A stretch of DNA of 64,000 nucleotides. It comes from Acidimicrobiaceae bacterium (GTDB lineage: Bacteria > Actinomycetota > Acidimicrobiia > Acidimicrobiales > Ilumatobacteraceae). Below, one piece after another: positions 16,251 to 23,632 of this stretch. A program made the translations under genes and the position numbers. Each line of letters begins with the position of its first letter. Position 1 is the stretch's first letter. The notes under the pieces were generated by a model that was given only the letters and a program-made list of their open reading frames with translations, did no database searches and was not told the origin of the DNA. The DNA lies in NCBI GenBank assembly GCA_020637235.1, contig JACJWG010000018.1:39201-103200 (forward strand). The letters are read 5' to 3'.

Positions 16251-17552
16251 GTGCCGTCCGAACAGTGGGTGTCGCTCGGACTCGGCGCCACCGTGATCCT
16301 GGCTGCGTGGGTGCCGACCGCCATCGGCCGCCGCCCGGTGTCGTTGCCGATCGTGCTCGTCGCGTTCGGCGGCGCGGTGTTCGCACTGCCGTGGTTCGCG
16401 GCGCCCAACCCTCGCGAGTACCTCGACGTCACACGAGTCGTCACCGAGTTCGGCGTGCTCGTCGCACTGCTCGGCGCCGGCATCGGTATCGATCGTCGGC
16501 TCGGATGGCGCCGGTGGAGCACGACCTGGCGTCTGCTCAGCGTCGGGATGGTCGCCTCGATCGGTGGCATCTCGTTGCTCGGCTGGTGGTTGCTCGATCT
16601 CGACGCCGCCACCGCGATCCTGCTCGGTGCCGTGCTGGCACCGACCGATCCGGTGCTCGCCGGCGACGTGCAGGTCGGCGAACCGGTGCTGGAGGACCAG
16701 CGTCTCGACGACGAGGACGACGTCCGCTTCGGTCTCACGAGCGAAGCCGGCGGCAACGACGGGCTCGCGTTCCCGTTCGTGCACCTCGCGCTGGTGGTGG
16801 CTGCGGGATCCGAGGCTGCGGAGGGGGCGCAGCTCGATCGGCTGGTGCACTGGTTCGGGATCGATCTCGTCGCACGGATCGGTGTCGCGATCGGCACCGG
16901 TTGGTTGTTCGGGCGGGTGCTCGGCAGGCTCGTGTTCAACGGGGCCTGGCGGTTCCCACCGATCGCGACCGAGCGGCGAGGTTTCGTCTCGCTCGGCGTC
17001 ATCCTCGCCGCCTACGGGTCGACGGAACTGATCGGTGGCTACGGCTTCCTGGCGGTGTTCCTCGCCGCCGTGTTCCTCCGGCGGCAGCGCACCACCGACG
17101 AGTACCACCTGGTGCTCCACCGCTTCACGAGCGAGATCGAACACGTGGTGAGCTCGGTGCTCCTCGTGCTGTTCGGCGGGGCACTGCTCCGGCTCGTCGG
17201 AGGGCTCGGCTGGCGTGACGTCGCGGTGGCCGCCGGCGTCTTGTTCGTGGTCCGGCCGTTGTCGGGCCACCTCGCGATGCTGGCGAGTCCCGTGCGAGGC
17301 GCCGAGCGTCGGGCCATCGCGTTCTTCGGCATCCGTGGCCTCGGCTCGGTGTACTACCTGGCGTATGCAGCGACGATCGAACCCTCCCGGGACCGCCGGA
17401 TGCCGGTCGGTACCGACGACCTGTGGCCGGTCGTGACGTGCACCATCGTGCTGTCCATCGCGGTGCATGGCGCGACCGCGAGCGGGGTGATGCACGCGCT
17501 CGATCGGCGACGGCGGCGCTCCGCGGCGGGCGCAGCAGATCGCGTCGGGTAG
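16251..17552 (+). CDS. cation:proton antiporter (CPA1-like)
   Basis: A 433-residue polytopic membrane protein with about 11-12 hydrophobic segments. The unwound-helix block AVLAPTDPVLAGDVQVG and the ion-site block SEAGGNDGLAFPFV (Asn-Asp pair) mark the Na+/H+ exchanger core; FFGIRGLGSVYYLAYA near residue 360 is the conserved CPA1 C-terminal segment. There is no long cytosolic tail, so regulation by nucleotide domains is not seen. It likely exchanges Na+ or K+ for H+ at the plasma membrane. GTG 16251 begins the first membrane segment within about 5 residues. Confidence 0.9.
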   Translation: MPSEQWVSLGLGATVILAAWVPTAIGRRPVSLPIVLVAFGGAVFALPWFAAPNPREYLDVTRVVTEFGVLVALLGAGIGIDRRLGWRRWSTTWRLLSVGMVASIGGISLLGWWLLDLDAATAILLGAVLAPTDPVLAGDVQVGEPVLEDQRLDDEDDVRFGLTSEAGGNDGLAFPFVHLALVVAAGSEAAEGAQLDRLVHWFGIDLVARIGVAIGTGWLFGRVLGRLVFNGAWRFPPIATERRGFVSLGVILAAYGSTELIGGYGFLAVFLAAVFLRRQRTTDEYHLVLHRFTSEIEHVVSSVLLVLFGGALLRLVGGLGWRDVAVAAGVLFVVRPLSGHLAMLASPVRGAERRAIAFFGIRGLGSVYYLAYAATIEPSRDRRMPVGTDDLWPVVTCTIVLSIAVHGATASGVMHALDRRRRRSAAGAADRVG

Positions 17553-17631
17553 TGCCGTCGCGACCGAGCAGCACGGTGTCAGGTCCGGGGCACGGATGAC
17601 ACCGGCAGCGGATCGGTGGTGGAATGGCGGG

Positions 17632-18609
17632 GTGACGATTCGCGGCTACCAGATCCCCAACTTCACCTATCCCGGCGTCGGTCCGGCCGAACTGTTCGGT
17701 GCCATCGCGGCCCAGGCGAAGGAGGCCGATGCGTCGGGCTTCGACACCGTGCTGGTGATGGACCACTTCTTCCAGCTGCCCATGCTGGGTGCACCGGAGG
17801 ACTTCATGGTCGAGTGCTACACCCTCCTCGGGGCGCTGGCTCGCGAGACCTCGACCGTGCGCCTCGGGGCGCTCGTCACCGGCAACACGTACCGCAATCC
17901 GGCGATCCTCGCGAAGACCGTCACCGCCCTCGACCTGGTCTCCGGTGGCCGCGCCCAGCTCGGGATCGGCGCCGGCTGGTTCGAGCTCGAGCACCGCGCG
18001 TTCGGCATCGAGTTCGGCACGTTCACCGATCGTTTCGAGCGGCTCGAAGAGGCGCTGCAGATCGTCCTGCCGATGCTCCGCGGCGAGACGTCGACGTTCG
18101 ACGGCGAGCGATACACCACCGAGGGCGCGTTCAACTCGCCGCCACCCGTCGGCCGGATCCCCGTGATGATCGGTGGCAGTGGCGAACGCAAGACGCTGCG
18201 CATGGTGGCCCAGTACGCCGACGAGTCGAACCTGATCGCCGACGAGCGCGACGTGCCCCACAGGCTGGACGTGCTGGCCGAGCACTGTGAGCGCCTCGGC
18301 CGCGATCGCTCGGAGCTCACCGTGTCGTGGCAGCGGTCGGCCTGCATCGCCCCCACCATGGACGAAGCGCGTGCGGAGCTGCGCGACGGTTTCCTCCGGC
18401 GGGGAACCGACCTCGACTCGCTGGCCGAGGCGCAACGCGACGCGTTGCTGGCGCGGTTCGCCGTCGGCGACCCCGACACCGTCGGTGAGCAGTTCGAGCG
18501 GTGGATGAGCCTCGGCATCGACGGGTTCACCGTCAACATGCCGTTGAACGGCCATCTGCCCGGCAGGGTCACCCTGCTCGGTGAGGTGCTGTCGCGCGTC
18601 GTGACGTGA
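17632..18609 (+). CDS. LLM-class F420-dependent oxidoreductase
   Basis: A 325-residue luciferase-like TIM-barrel enzyme. GYQIPNFTYPGV, the helix EADASGFDTVLVMDHFFQ, LGALVTGNTYRNPAILAKTV (F420/FMN phosphate region) and GRAQLGIGAGWFELEHRAFG are the characteristic blocks, and IPVMIGGSGERKTLRMVAQYAD follows. Actinobacterial members usually use F420H2. It likely reduces or hydroxylates a small substrate; its identity is not visible. GTG 17632 is favoured because the barrel starts immediately; the ATG at 17596 would add 12 residues. It converges with the cupredoxin gene. Confidence 0.9.
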   Translation: MTIRGYQIPNFTYPGVGPAELFGAIAAQAKEADASGFDTVLVMDHFFQLPMLGAPEDFMVECYTLLGALARETSTVRLGALVTGNTYRNPAILAKTVTALDLVSGGRAQLGIGAGWFELEHRAFGIEFGTFTDRFERLEEALQIVLPMLRGETSTFDGERYTTEGAFNSPPPVGRIPVMIGGSGERKTLRMVAQYADESNLIADERDVPHRLDVLAEHCERLGRDRSELTVSWQRSACIAPTMDEARAELRDGFLRRGTDLDSLAEAQRDALLARFAVGDPDTVGEQFERWMSLGIDGFTVNMPLNGHLPGRVTLLGEVLSRVVT

Positions 18610-18628
18610 CGCCGGCGCACGCTCGCGA

Positions 18629-19000
18629 TCACTCGACGACGATGCTGGCGCGCATCGTGGGATGGATGCGGCAGAGATAGGAGGCGACACCCGGCTCGTC
18701 GAATTCGAACTCGAACAGGTCACCCTCGGAGAGGTCGCCCGAGTCGAAGTCGACCGCCGACCCGGACCGCGACGTGACGGTGTGGTCGTACGGGTCGGTG
18801 TTCTCCCACACGACCACCGTGCCCGGCGAGACATGGAGCTCGTCCTCGGAGAATCGCGAGTCCGAGATCGTCACCGTCACCCGGCGATCGGCAGCCGATC
18901 GCTCGTCCCCACATGCGGTCAGCGCGCTCACGAGCCCGACGAACCCGGCCGCGGCGACGATGCTCCTGACGATGCTCCTGACGATGCTCCTTCGGCTCAT
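18629..19000 (-). CDS. cupredoxin-like lipoprotein
   Basis: A 123-residue exported blue-copper-type protein. The signal peptide ends in a lipobox with Cys at LTAC (about residue 30). The mature domain has DPYDHTVTS (first His ligand) and YLCRIHPTMRASIVVE, which provides Cys, His and Met in the C-x2-H-x2-M arrangement of type-1 copper sites. It probably carries electrons or binds copper outside the membrane. The signal peptide is partly encoded by three 12-bp DNA repeats. It is divergent from the duplicated-domain lipoprotein at 19154 across about 150 bp, so the two may be co-regulated and handle the same metal (inference). Confidence 0.85.
   Translation of the reverse strand: MSRRSIVRSIVRSIVAAAGFVGLVSALTACGDERSAADRRVTVTISDSRFSEDELHVSPGTVVVWENTDPYDHTVTSRSGSAVDFDSGDLSEGDLFEFEFDEPGVASYLCRIHPTMRASIVVE
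18956..18991. repeat. 3 x 12-bp perfect tandem repeat in a signal peptide
   Basis: GACGATGCTCCT occurs three times head to tail. On the minus strand it encodes IVRS repeats of the cupredoxin signal peptide n-region. Unit number could vary by slippage without a frame change. Confidence 0.85.
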
Positions 19001-19153
19001 GCGGGTGGTTCGGCGCGCTCGCGCTGGCGGATGGCCGCTCCATCGGGGTGAATGTCGTCGGATCCGCCGATTCGGGCACGACCCCGACCGTCGCGCTCCG
19101 AACCCTGGGTACTGCCGATCGACGGGCTTCCCCCGGCCCGGAAAGGACCCTCT

Positions 19154-20515
19154 ATGCGACCGATGCGACCCGTGCGTACCACCCTGATCGCTTCCACCGT
19201 CACCCTGGCACTCGCGATGAGCGCCTGTGGTGACGACTCACCCGACACGACGCCGACCACCACCGACGCCGTCGGGGCGCCCGACACCACGATGGACCAG
19301 ACCACCGACACGACCATGGCGCCGGCGACGACGATGTCGCCGGACACCACCTCACCCGACAGCAGTCCGTCGGAGACGACGATGCCGATGGACGGGATGG
19401 ATCCCACCACGGAGGACGGCGCGTCGAATCTCCGTGCCGACCTGACCAGCCTGTTGCAGGAACACGTGTATCTGGCCGGCATCGCGATCGAGACCGCCGT
19501 CGATGCCGGCGGCGACATGGAGGCTCCGGCCGTCCAGGCGGCTGTCGCGGCACTCGACGAGAACTCGGTCGCCCTGGCCGAGATGATCGGCTCGGTCGCC
19601 GGAGCCGAGAACCAGGAGGCGTTCCTCGGACTGTGGCGTGAGCACATCGGCTTCTTCGTCGACTACACCCTCGGCATGGCCGGTGGTGATCAGGCGATGG
19701 TCGATCAGGCGCTGACCGACCTCGACGGCTACCAGCAGGCCGCGGGTGCGTTCTTCGAGGAGATCACCGGCGGTGAGCTCGTCGCCGAGGACGTGATCGC
19801 CGGACTCGACATGCACGTGGCGACCCTGACCGCTGCGATCGACGGCGTCGTCGCCGGCGACCCGGCTGCGTTCAGCGACCTCCGGACCGCAGCACAGCAC
19901 ATGTTCGACGCTGCCCTGCTGCTGTCCACCGGGATCTCGGCAGCGGCGCCCGACATGTTCGACGGCGACGTCACCAGCGCGCCGGCCGAGACGCGCGCCG
20001 TCCTCACCAACCTGTTGCAGGAGCACGTCTACCTCGCCGGGATCGCGATCGAGCAGGCCGTGGAAGTCGGCGGCGACATGCAGAACCCGACGGTGCAGGC
20101 TGCGGTCGCGACCCTCGACGAGAACTCGGTCGCCCTGGCCGAGGTGATCGGCTCGGTGGCCGGGGCCGAGAACCAGGAGGCGTTCCTCGGTCTGTGGCGT
20201 GAGCACATCGGCTTCTTCGTCGATTACACCCTCGGCATGGCCACCGGTGATCAGGCGATGGTCGATCAGGCGTTGACCGACCTCGACGGCTACCAGCAGG
20301 CAGCCGGTGCATTCTTCGAGGAGATCACCGGTGGCGAACTCCCGGCCGACGCAGTCGTGATGTCGCTCGACGAGCACGTCGCCACGCTGACGACCGCGAT
20401 CGACGACCTGGTGGCCGGCGATCCAGCGGCCTTCACCGACCTCCGGACCGCGGGTCAGCACATGCCGATGGCAGCCCTGGCGATCTCGACCGCCGTGGTC
20501 GCTGCCACGTCGTGA
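19154..20515 (+). CDS. lipoprotein with two near-identical His-containing helical domains
   Basis: A 453-residue exported lipoprotein (lipobox Cys25, MSAC). Residues 27-90 are a Thr/Asp/Pro/Met-rich linker. Two copies of a roughly 170-residue all-helical domain follow (about 93-262 and 278-452); blocks such as GSVAGAENQEAFLGLWREH and GYQQAAGAFFEEITGGEL are identical in both. Each copy keeps four His: QEHVYLAG, REHIGFF, (M/E)HVATL and QHM. This domain occurs in firmicute surface proteins of unknown function. The His and Met content and the divergent cupredoxin suggest metal binding, which is inference. Start ATG 19154 has GGAAAGGA upstream. Confidence 0.8.
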   Translation: MRPMRPVRTTLIASTVTLALAMSACGDDSPDTTPTTTDAVGAPDTTMDQTTDTTMAPATTMSPDTTSPDSSPSETTMPMDGMDPTTEDGASNLRADLTSLLQEHVYLAGIAIETAVDAGGDMEAPAVQAAVAALDENSVALAEMIGSVAGAENQEAFLGLWREHIGFFVDYTLGMAGGDQAMVDQALTDLDGYQQAAGAFFEEITGGELVAEDVIAGLDMHVATLTAAIDGVVAGDPAAFSDLRTAAQHMFDAALLLSTGISAAAPDMFDGDVTSAPAETRAVLTNLLQEHVYLAGIAIEQAVEVGGDMQNPTVQAAVATLDENSVALAEVIGSVAGAENQEAFLGLWREHIGFFVDYTLGMATGDQAMVDQALTDLDGYQQAAGAFFEEITGGELPADAVVMSLDEHVATLTTAIDDLVAGDPAAFTDLRTAGQHMPMAALAISTAVVAATS

Positions 20516-20544
20516 CCGACTCGACCGGCTGACGATGCCCAGGA

Positions 20545-20584
20545 ACGCGCTCTGCTCGTGGTCGAGGCCACGAGCAGAGCGCGT
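20545..20584. terminator. 17-bp perfect hairpin, bidirectional terminator
   Basis: ACGCGCTCTGCTCGTGG (20545-20561) pairs without mismatch with 20568-20584 around a 6-nt loop. It lies between the convergent duplicated-domain lipoprotein and the peroxiredoxin-like selenoprotein gene, where both need an end. Confidence 0.75.
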
Positions 20585-20656
20585 CGCCGTCGACCCGACG
20601 CCGTGTCCGCTCGCGAGTATCCGTCGGATCACCGGCGCCGCTGCCGCTGACGTCGG

Positions 20657-21196
20657 TCAGTCGAGCGCCGCGATCAGTTCGGACACCGGCGGCCGCGCGT
20701 CCGGCGTGGCGGGAAGCGACAGGTAGCGCAGGCGGCCGTCGCGACCGACCACGGCGTCGGCGCCGAGTTGAGCCACGTCTTCGGTCGGGCGCTGGAGGCG
20801 CCGCCCGCTGCGCAGGAGCCGGGCGTACATGCGCAGCGTCCCGAACGACCAGACCTGGCGGCGGGTTCCGCGCTCGGCCCCGAGGAGTGCGTACAGCCGT
20901 CGATCGCCGTCGGTGACGATCGTGAACGGGACACGGAGATGCTCGCGGTGCGCCGCCAGTCGTTCGGGTGCCGCGAAGGTGACGACGACGATCTCGGCGT
21001 CGCCGAACCGCTCGAGGTGATCGCGCACGGCGATCACGTGTTCTTGGCAGGGGAGTCAAGCGAGGTGTCGATGGAGCACCAGGACGACCGGCCGTCCCCG
21101 ATGGTCCGACGGCTTCCAGGGGCATCCCCTGTGGTCGGTCAGTTCGAGATCGGGGATGGGATCACCGACACGCAGTCTCGTGCTCGCTCGGACCAT
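20657..21196 (-). CDS. probable selenoprotein: AhpC/TSA-like (SelU/PRX-like2) with UGA-Sec47
   Basis: Read through one in-frame TGA at codon 47, this is a complete 179-residue thioredoxin-fold protein of the AhpC-TSA_2 group. RVGDPIPDLELTDHRG starts the fold; VVLVLHRHLA is followed by UGA-Leu-Pro-Cys50, then QEHVIAVRDHLERFG. Homologues have a CxxC after RH(F/L)x, so the TGA replaces exactly the first redox Cys, giving UxxC. Both flanks stay in family, including the later VPFTIVTDGDRRLYALLG and the final QLGADAVVGRDGR. A hairpin follows at SECIS distance. The ATG has GAAGGAG 7 nt upstream and lies 17 bp after the FAD reductase stop. Alternatives are a nonsense mutation or a base error. Sec genes are not in this window. 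Confidence 0.8.
21017..21037 (-). promoter_or_regulatory. candidate bacterial SECIS hairpin
   Basis: On the coding strand GTGATCGC pairs perfectly with GCGATCAC around the 5-nt loop CGTGC. The apical loop begins 26 nt after the in-frame UGA, and a G is among its first two bases. The bacterial SECIS model asks for a loop roughly 16-37 nt from the UGA with a G in the first two loop positions, so both rules are met. Confidence 0.65.
21056..21058 (-). other. in-frame UGA, candidate selenocysteine codon 47
   Basis: The codon lies between RHLA and LPCQEH of the peroxiredoxin-like gene. It is the only stop codon in an otherwise continuous frame from ATG 21196 to the terminal TGA at 20657-20659. Confidence 0.75.
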
Positions 21197-21213
21197 GTGA
21201 TGACTCCTTCGTG

Positions 21214-22608
21214 TCAGGAGGCTGCGTCGACGTCGCGGATCGGGCGGGCGCGCAGACCCGCCGACTCGCCGAAGAACTGTAGGGCGGCCTGTTGGATCGC
21301 CATCGACCACGTGGGGTAGGCGTGCACGGTCTGGGCGAGACGTCCGACGAACATGCCGGTCTGGATGGCGAGAGCGGCTTCGTGGACGAGCTCGCCGCCG
21401 GTGGGCGCGACGATGGTGGCGCCGACCAGCCGTCCACCGGCGAGGTGACGAGTGACGCGCCGGGGCGCGGCGACGAGGGTGACGAAGCCGTCCGTGGCGT
21501 CGACGGCGATGGCCCGGTCGACGTGGGACAGGGGGAGGTGCGCAACCATCGCGTCCGGGTGACGTCGTGCGGCGTCGGCGACGGTGAGGCCGACGTGGGC
21601 GACCTCGGGGCTCGTGAAGGTGGCCCACGGTGTGGCCGAGGTGTCGAGACGAAACCCTCGGATGCGCGCCAGCTTCGACAAGGCGTTCGTGGCAGCGATC
21701 CATCCCATGCGACCGGCGACGTGCGTGAACTGGAGGCGGCCGGTGACGTCGCCGACCGCCCAGATGCCGTCGACGTCGGTGGCCATGGTGTCGTCCACGG
21801 GGATGGCGCCGCGCCCGTCGACGGTGACACCGATCTCCTCGAGGCCGAATCCCCGACCGGCGGGTGCCCTGCCGGCGGCGGCGAGCAGATGGGTCGCGCT
21901 GATCGGTTCGCCGGCCTCGGTGCGGACGCGCACGTGTCGATCCTCGAGCCGTTCGACGAGGGTCGCCCTCGCGCCGACACGAACGCTCACCCCGTCGCGA
22001 GCGAGGGCTCGGGCCACCACGGCCGACGCCTCGGGTTCTTCGCGGGGCAGGAGCCTCTCCGCCGCTTCGACGAGGGTGACGGTGCTGCCGAGACGGGCGA
22101 ACGCCTGCGCCATCTCGCACCCGACCGGCCCACCGCCCAGGATGATCAGCGACGGTGGGAGGCGGTCGAGTTGGAAGAGGGTCTCGTTGGTGAGCGGAGC
22201 CGCGTCCCGCAGGCCCGGGATCGCGGGGAGGAGCGCGCTCGCTCCGGTGGCGACGATGAACCGTGCCGAGCCGATGGTGGTGCCGTCGACGTCGATCGTG
22301 CCCGGGGTGCGGAACCTGGCGTACCCGGGGATCACGTCGATGCCGTCGCGCGCGAGAGCGACGGCATCCTCGGTCGCGGCGATGGTGGCGATGGCGTCGT
22401 GGACCCGGTGCATCGCCTCGTCGAATCCGTGTCCAGCGGCGGCCGCAGCGAGGAGCGCCTTCGACGGGACGCAGCCGGTGAAGGTGCAGTCGCCGCCGAT
22501 CGGGCCGTCCTGGACGATGACGACGCTCGCCTTGCGCCGGCGAGCCTCCTTCGCTGCCACCAATCCTCCGGCGCCGCCGCCGATCACCACCACGTCGTAG
22601 CGCTTCAT
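21214..22608 (-). CDS. FAD-dependent pyridine nucleotide-disulfide oxidoreductase
   Basis: A 464-residue class I flavoprotein disulfide reductase (mercuric reductase/dihydrolipoamide dehydrogenase-like). GGGAGG (residues 10-15) binds FAD; GGDCTFTGCVPSKAL holds the redox pair Cys41-Cys46; LIILGGGPVGCEMA is the NAD(P)H site; IWAVGDVTGRLQFTHVA is the second FAD contact. Near the C-terminus VHAYPTWSM replaces the usual His-Pro-Thr base with Tyr-Pro-Thr, as in MerA-like groups. Mercury-specific C-terminal Cys are absent. It ends 17 bp before the probable selenoprotein, so it may be the electron donor for it (inference). RBS CAGGAG precedes ATG 22608. Confidence 0.9.
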   Translation of the reverse strand: MKRYDVVVIGGGAGGLVAAKEARRRKASVVIVQDGPIGGDCTFTGCVPSKALLAAAAAGHGFDEAMHRVHDAIATIAATEDAVALARDGIDVIPGYARFRTPGTIDVDGTTIGSARFIVATGASALLPAIPGLRDAAPLTNETLFQLDRLPPSLIILGGGPVGCEMAQAFARLGSTVTLVEAAERLLPREEPEASAVVARALARDGVSVRVGARATLVERLEDRHVRVRTEAGEPISATHLLAAAGRAPAGRGFGLEEIGVTVDGRGAIPVDDTMATDVDGIWAVGDVTGRLQFTHVAGRMGWIAATNALSKLARIRGFRLDTSATPWATFTSPEVAHVGLTVADAARRHPDAMVAHLPLSHVDRAIAVDATDGFVTLVAAPRRVTRHLAGGRLVGATIVAPTGGELVHEAALAIQTGMFVGRLAQTVHAYPTWSMAIQQAALQFFGESAGLRARPIRDVDAAS

Positions 22609-22718
22609 CGTTCTCCTGGTCCCTCGTGTACCCATCCGGAACCCCGCGACGCACGCGAGGCTTCCCACGCGGTCACCGGCCACTGGACGGCGGTGTGGCG
22701 GTCGGCCAGTGTGCAGTC

Positions 22719-23117
22719 ATGGCCGATGAGGACTACGAGGTGGCGGTGTCGGCGGGGAGCCTGCGCTCGGCCGCCGGGATCCCGATGCCACACCGATGGA
22801 CGCCCGATGGCGTGGTGGTGGAGGCGCCTTTCACGGGCGCCCACCTGCTCCACCTGGCCGTTGCGGGCTGCGTGCTCAACGACGTCCACCGTGAGGCCGA
22901 GCACCTCGGGATCGTCCTGCACGGCGTGCGGGTCGTCGCGCGCGGCGGCTTCGACGCCACCACGTGGAGGTCGACCGGTGTGAGCTACGAGGTGCAGGTG
23001 GCGTCGGATGCGAGCGACGACGTGATCGCCGCACTGATCGAGGTCGTCGACGAGATCGCCGAGATCCCGAAGGCACTGCGCGCCGGGACGTCGGTGGTAC
23101 GGCGTCTCCCCGGCTGA
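22719..23117 (+). CDS. OsmC-like redox protein
   Basis: A 132-residue OsmC/Ohr-fold protein. PFTGAHLLHLAVAGCVLNDV holds the conserved Cys51 in the central helix, and the C-terminal VVDEIAEIPKALRAGTSVV occupies the place where Ohr proteins carry a second Cys, which is missing here. It is therefore a one-Cys OsmC-like form, probably handling peroxides or persulfides. It is divergent from the disulfide reductase and selenoprotein operon across 110 bp, so the three are plausibly one oxidative-stress unit. CAGTGT lies 6 nt before the ATG, one base off the TANNNT leaderless box. Confidence 0.82.
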   Translation: MADEDYEVAVSAGSLRSAAGIPMPHRWTPDGVVVEAPFTGAHLLHLAVAGCVLNDVHREAEHLGIVLHGVRVVARGGFDATTWRSTGVSYEVQVASDASDDVIAALIEVVDEIAEIPKALRAGTSVVRRLPG

Positions 23118-23122
23118 CCGGG

Positions 23123-23632
23123 TCAGCCGGTCGCCCGGTGCGTGACGCTCTGCAGCCCGCCGTCGACCACGGTGACCTCGACGAGCAGGTGATCGTCGCC
23201 ACGAGCGAGCTCGAGGTGCAGTCGTTCCGGCGAGTGCACCTCGTGCACCACCTCCCAGCCCGGTTCGAGGAACCGGCCGACCACCCGGAGCACGCCGCCC
23301 GGGGCGTCGACCACGAACGAACCGCCGTCGACCACGATCGTGGTCCGTGCACGGGATGCGTCGATGCGTGTCTGGGCCGACGAGGAGCTCGACGAAGAGC
23401 TCCACGAGGTGGTCGAGGACGTGGTGGTCGAGGACGTGGTGGTCGAGGACGAGGTGGTCGAGGACGAGGTGCTCGGCGGCGCTGCCGGACGCACCTGACG
23501 AGGGAGACGTTGATCGATCGGTCGTCGCCCGGTCTCGTCACCCTGCTCGGGACCGCCGGCGGCGCACGCGGTTCCGAGCACCGCCACGGCTGACCCGATG
23601 GCAACGGCCCGGGCGAACTGCCTCCCGGTCAC
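23123..23632 (-). CDS. Ser/Thr-rich lipoprotein of the surface operon
   Basis: A 169-residue exported protein starting at GTG 23632. The signal peptide ends in GTAC (lipobox Cys). A linker of about 35 residues is nearly only Ser and Thr. The C-terminal 80 residues form a compact beta-rich domain (TTIVVDGGSFVVDAPGGVLR, then GDDHLLVEVTVVDGGLQSV) that I do not recognise. Its GTG overlaps the TGA of the LPATG protein, so it is translated with it. The Ser/Thr stretch probably spans the cell wall or is glycosylated (inference). It converges with the OsmC-like gene with 5 bp between stops. Confidence 0.7.
   Translation of the reverse strand: MTGRQFARAVAIGSAVAVLGTACAAGGPEQGDETGRRPIDQRLPRQVRPAAPPSTSSSTTSSSTTTSSTTTSSTTSWSSSSSSSSAQTRIDASRARTTIVVDGGSFVVDAPGGVLRVVGRFLEPGWEVVHEVHSPERLHLELARGDDHLLVEVTVVDGGLQSVTHRATG
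23409..23468. repeat. 4 x 15-bp tandem repeat in coding DNA
   Basis: The unit GTGGTCGAGGACG(T/A)G repeats four times and encodes part of the Ser/Thr linker of the 169-residue lipoprotein on the minus strand. Confidence 0.8.

Noticed and set aside
21056..21196. Peroxiredoxin-like gene as a pseudogene broken by a nonsense codon
   Set aside because: The TGA falls on exactly the redox Cys of CxxC, the rest of the frame is intact and a SECIS-like hairpin follows; Sec is the better explanation, though machinery is not visible here.
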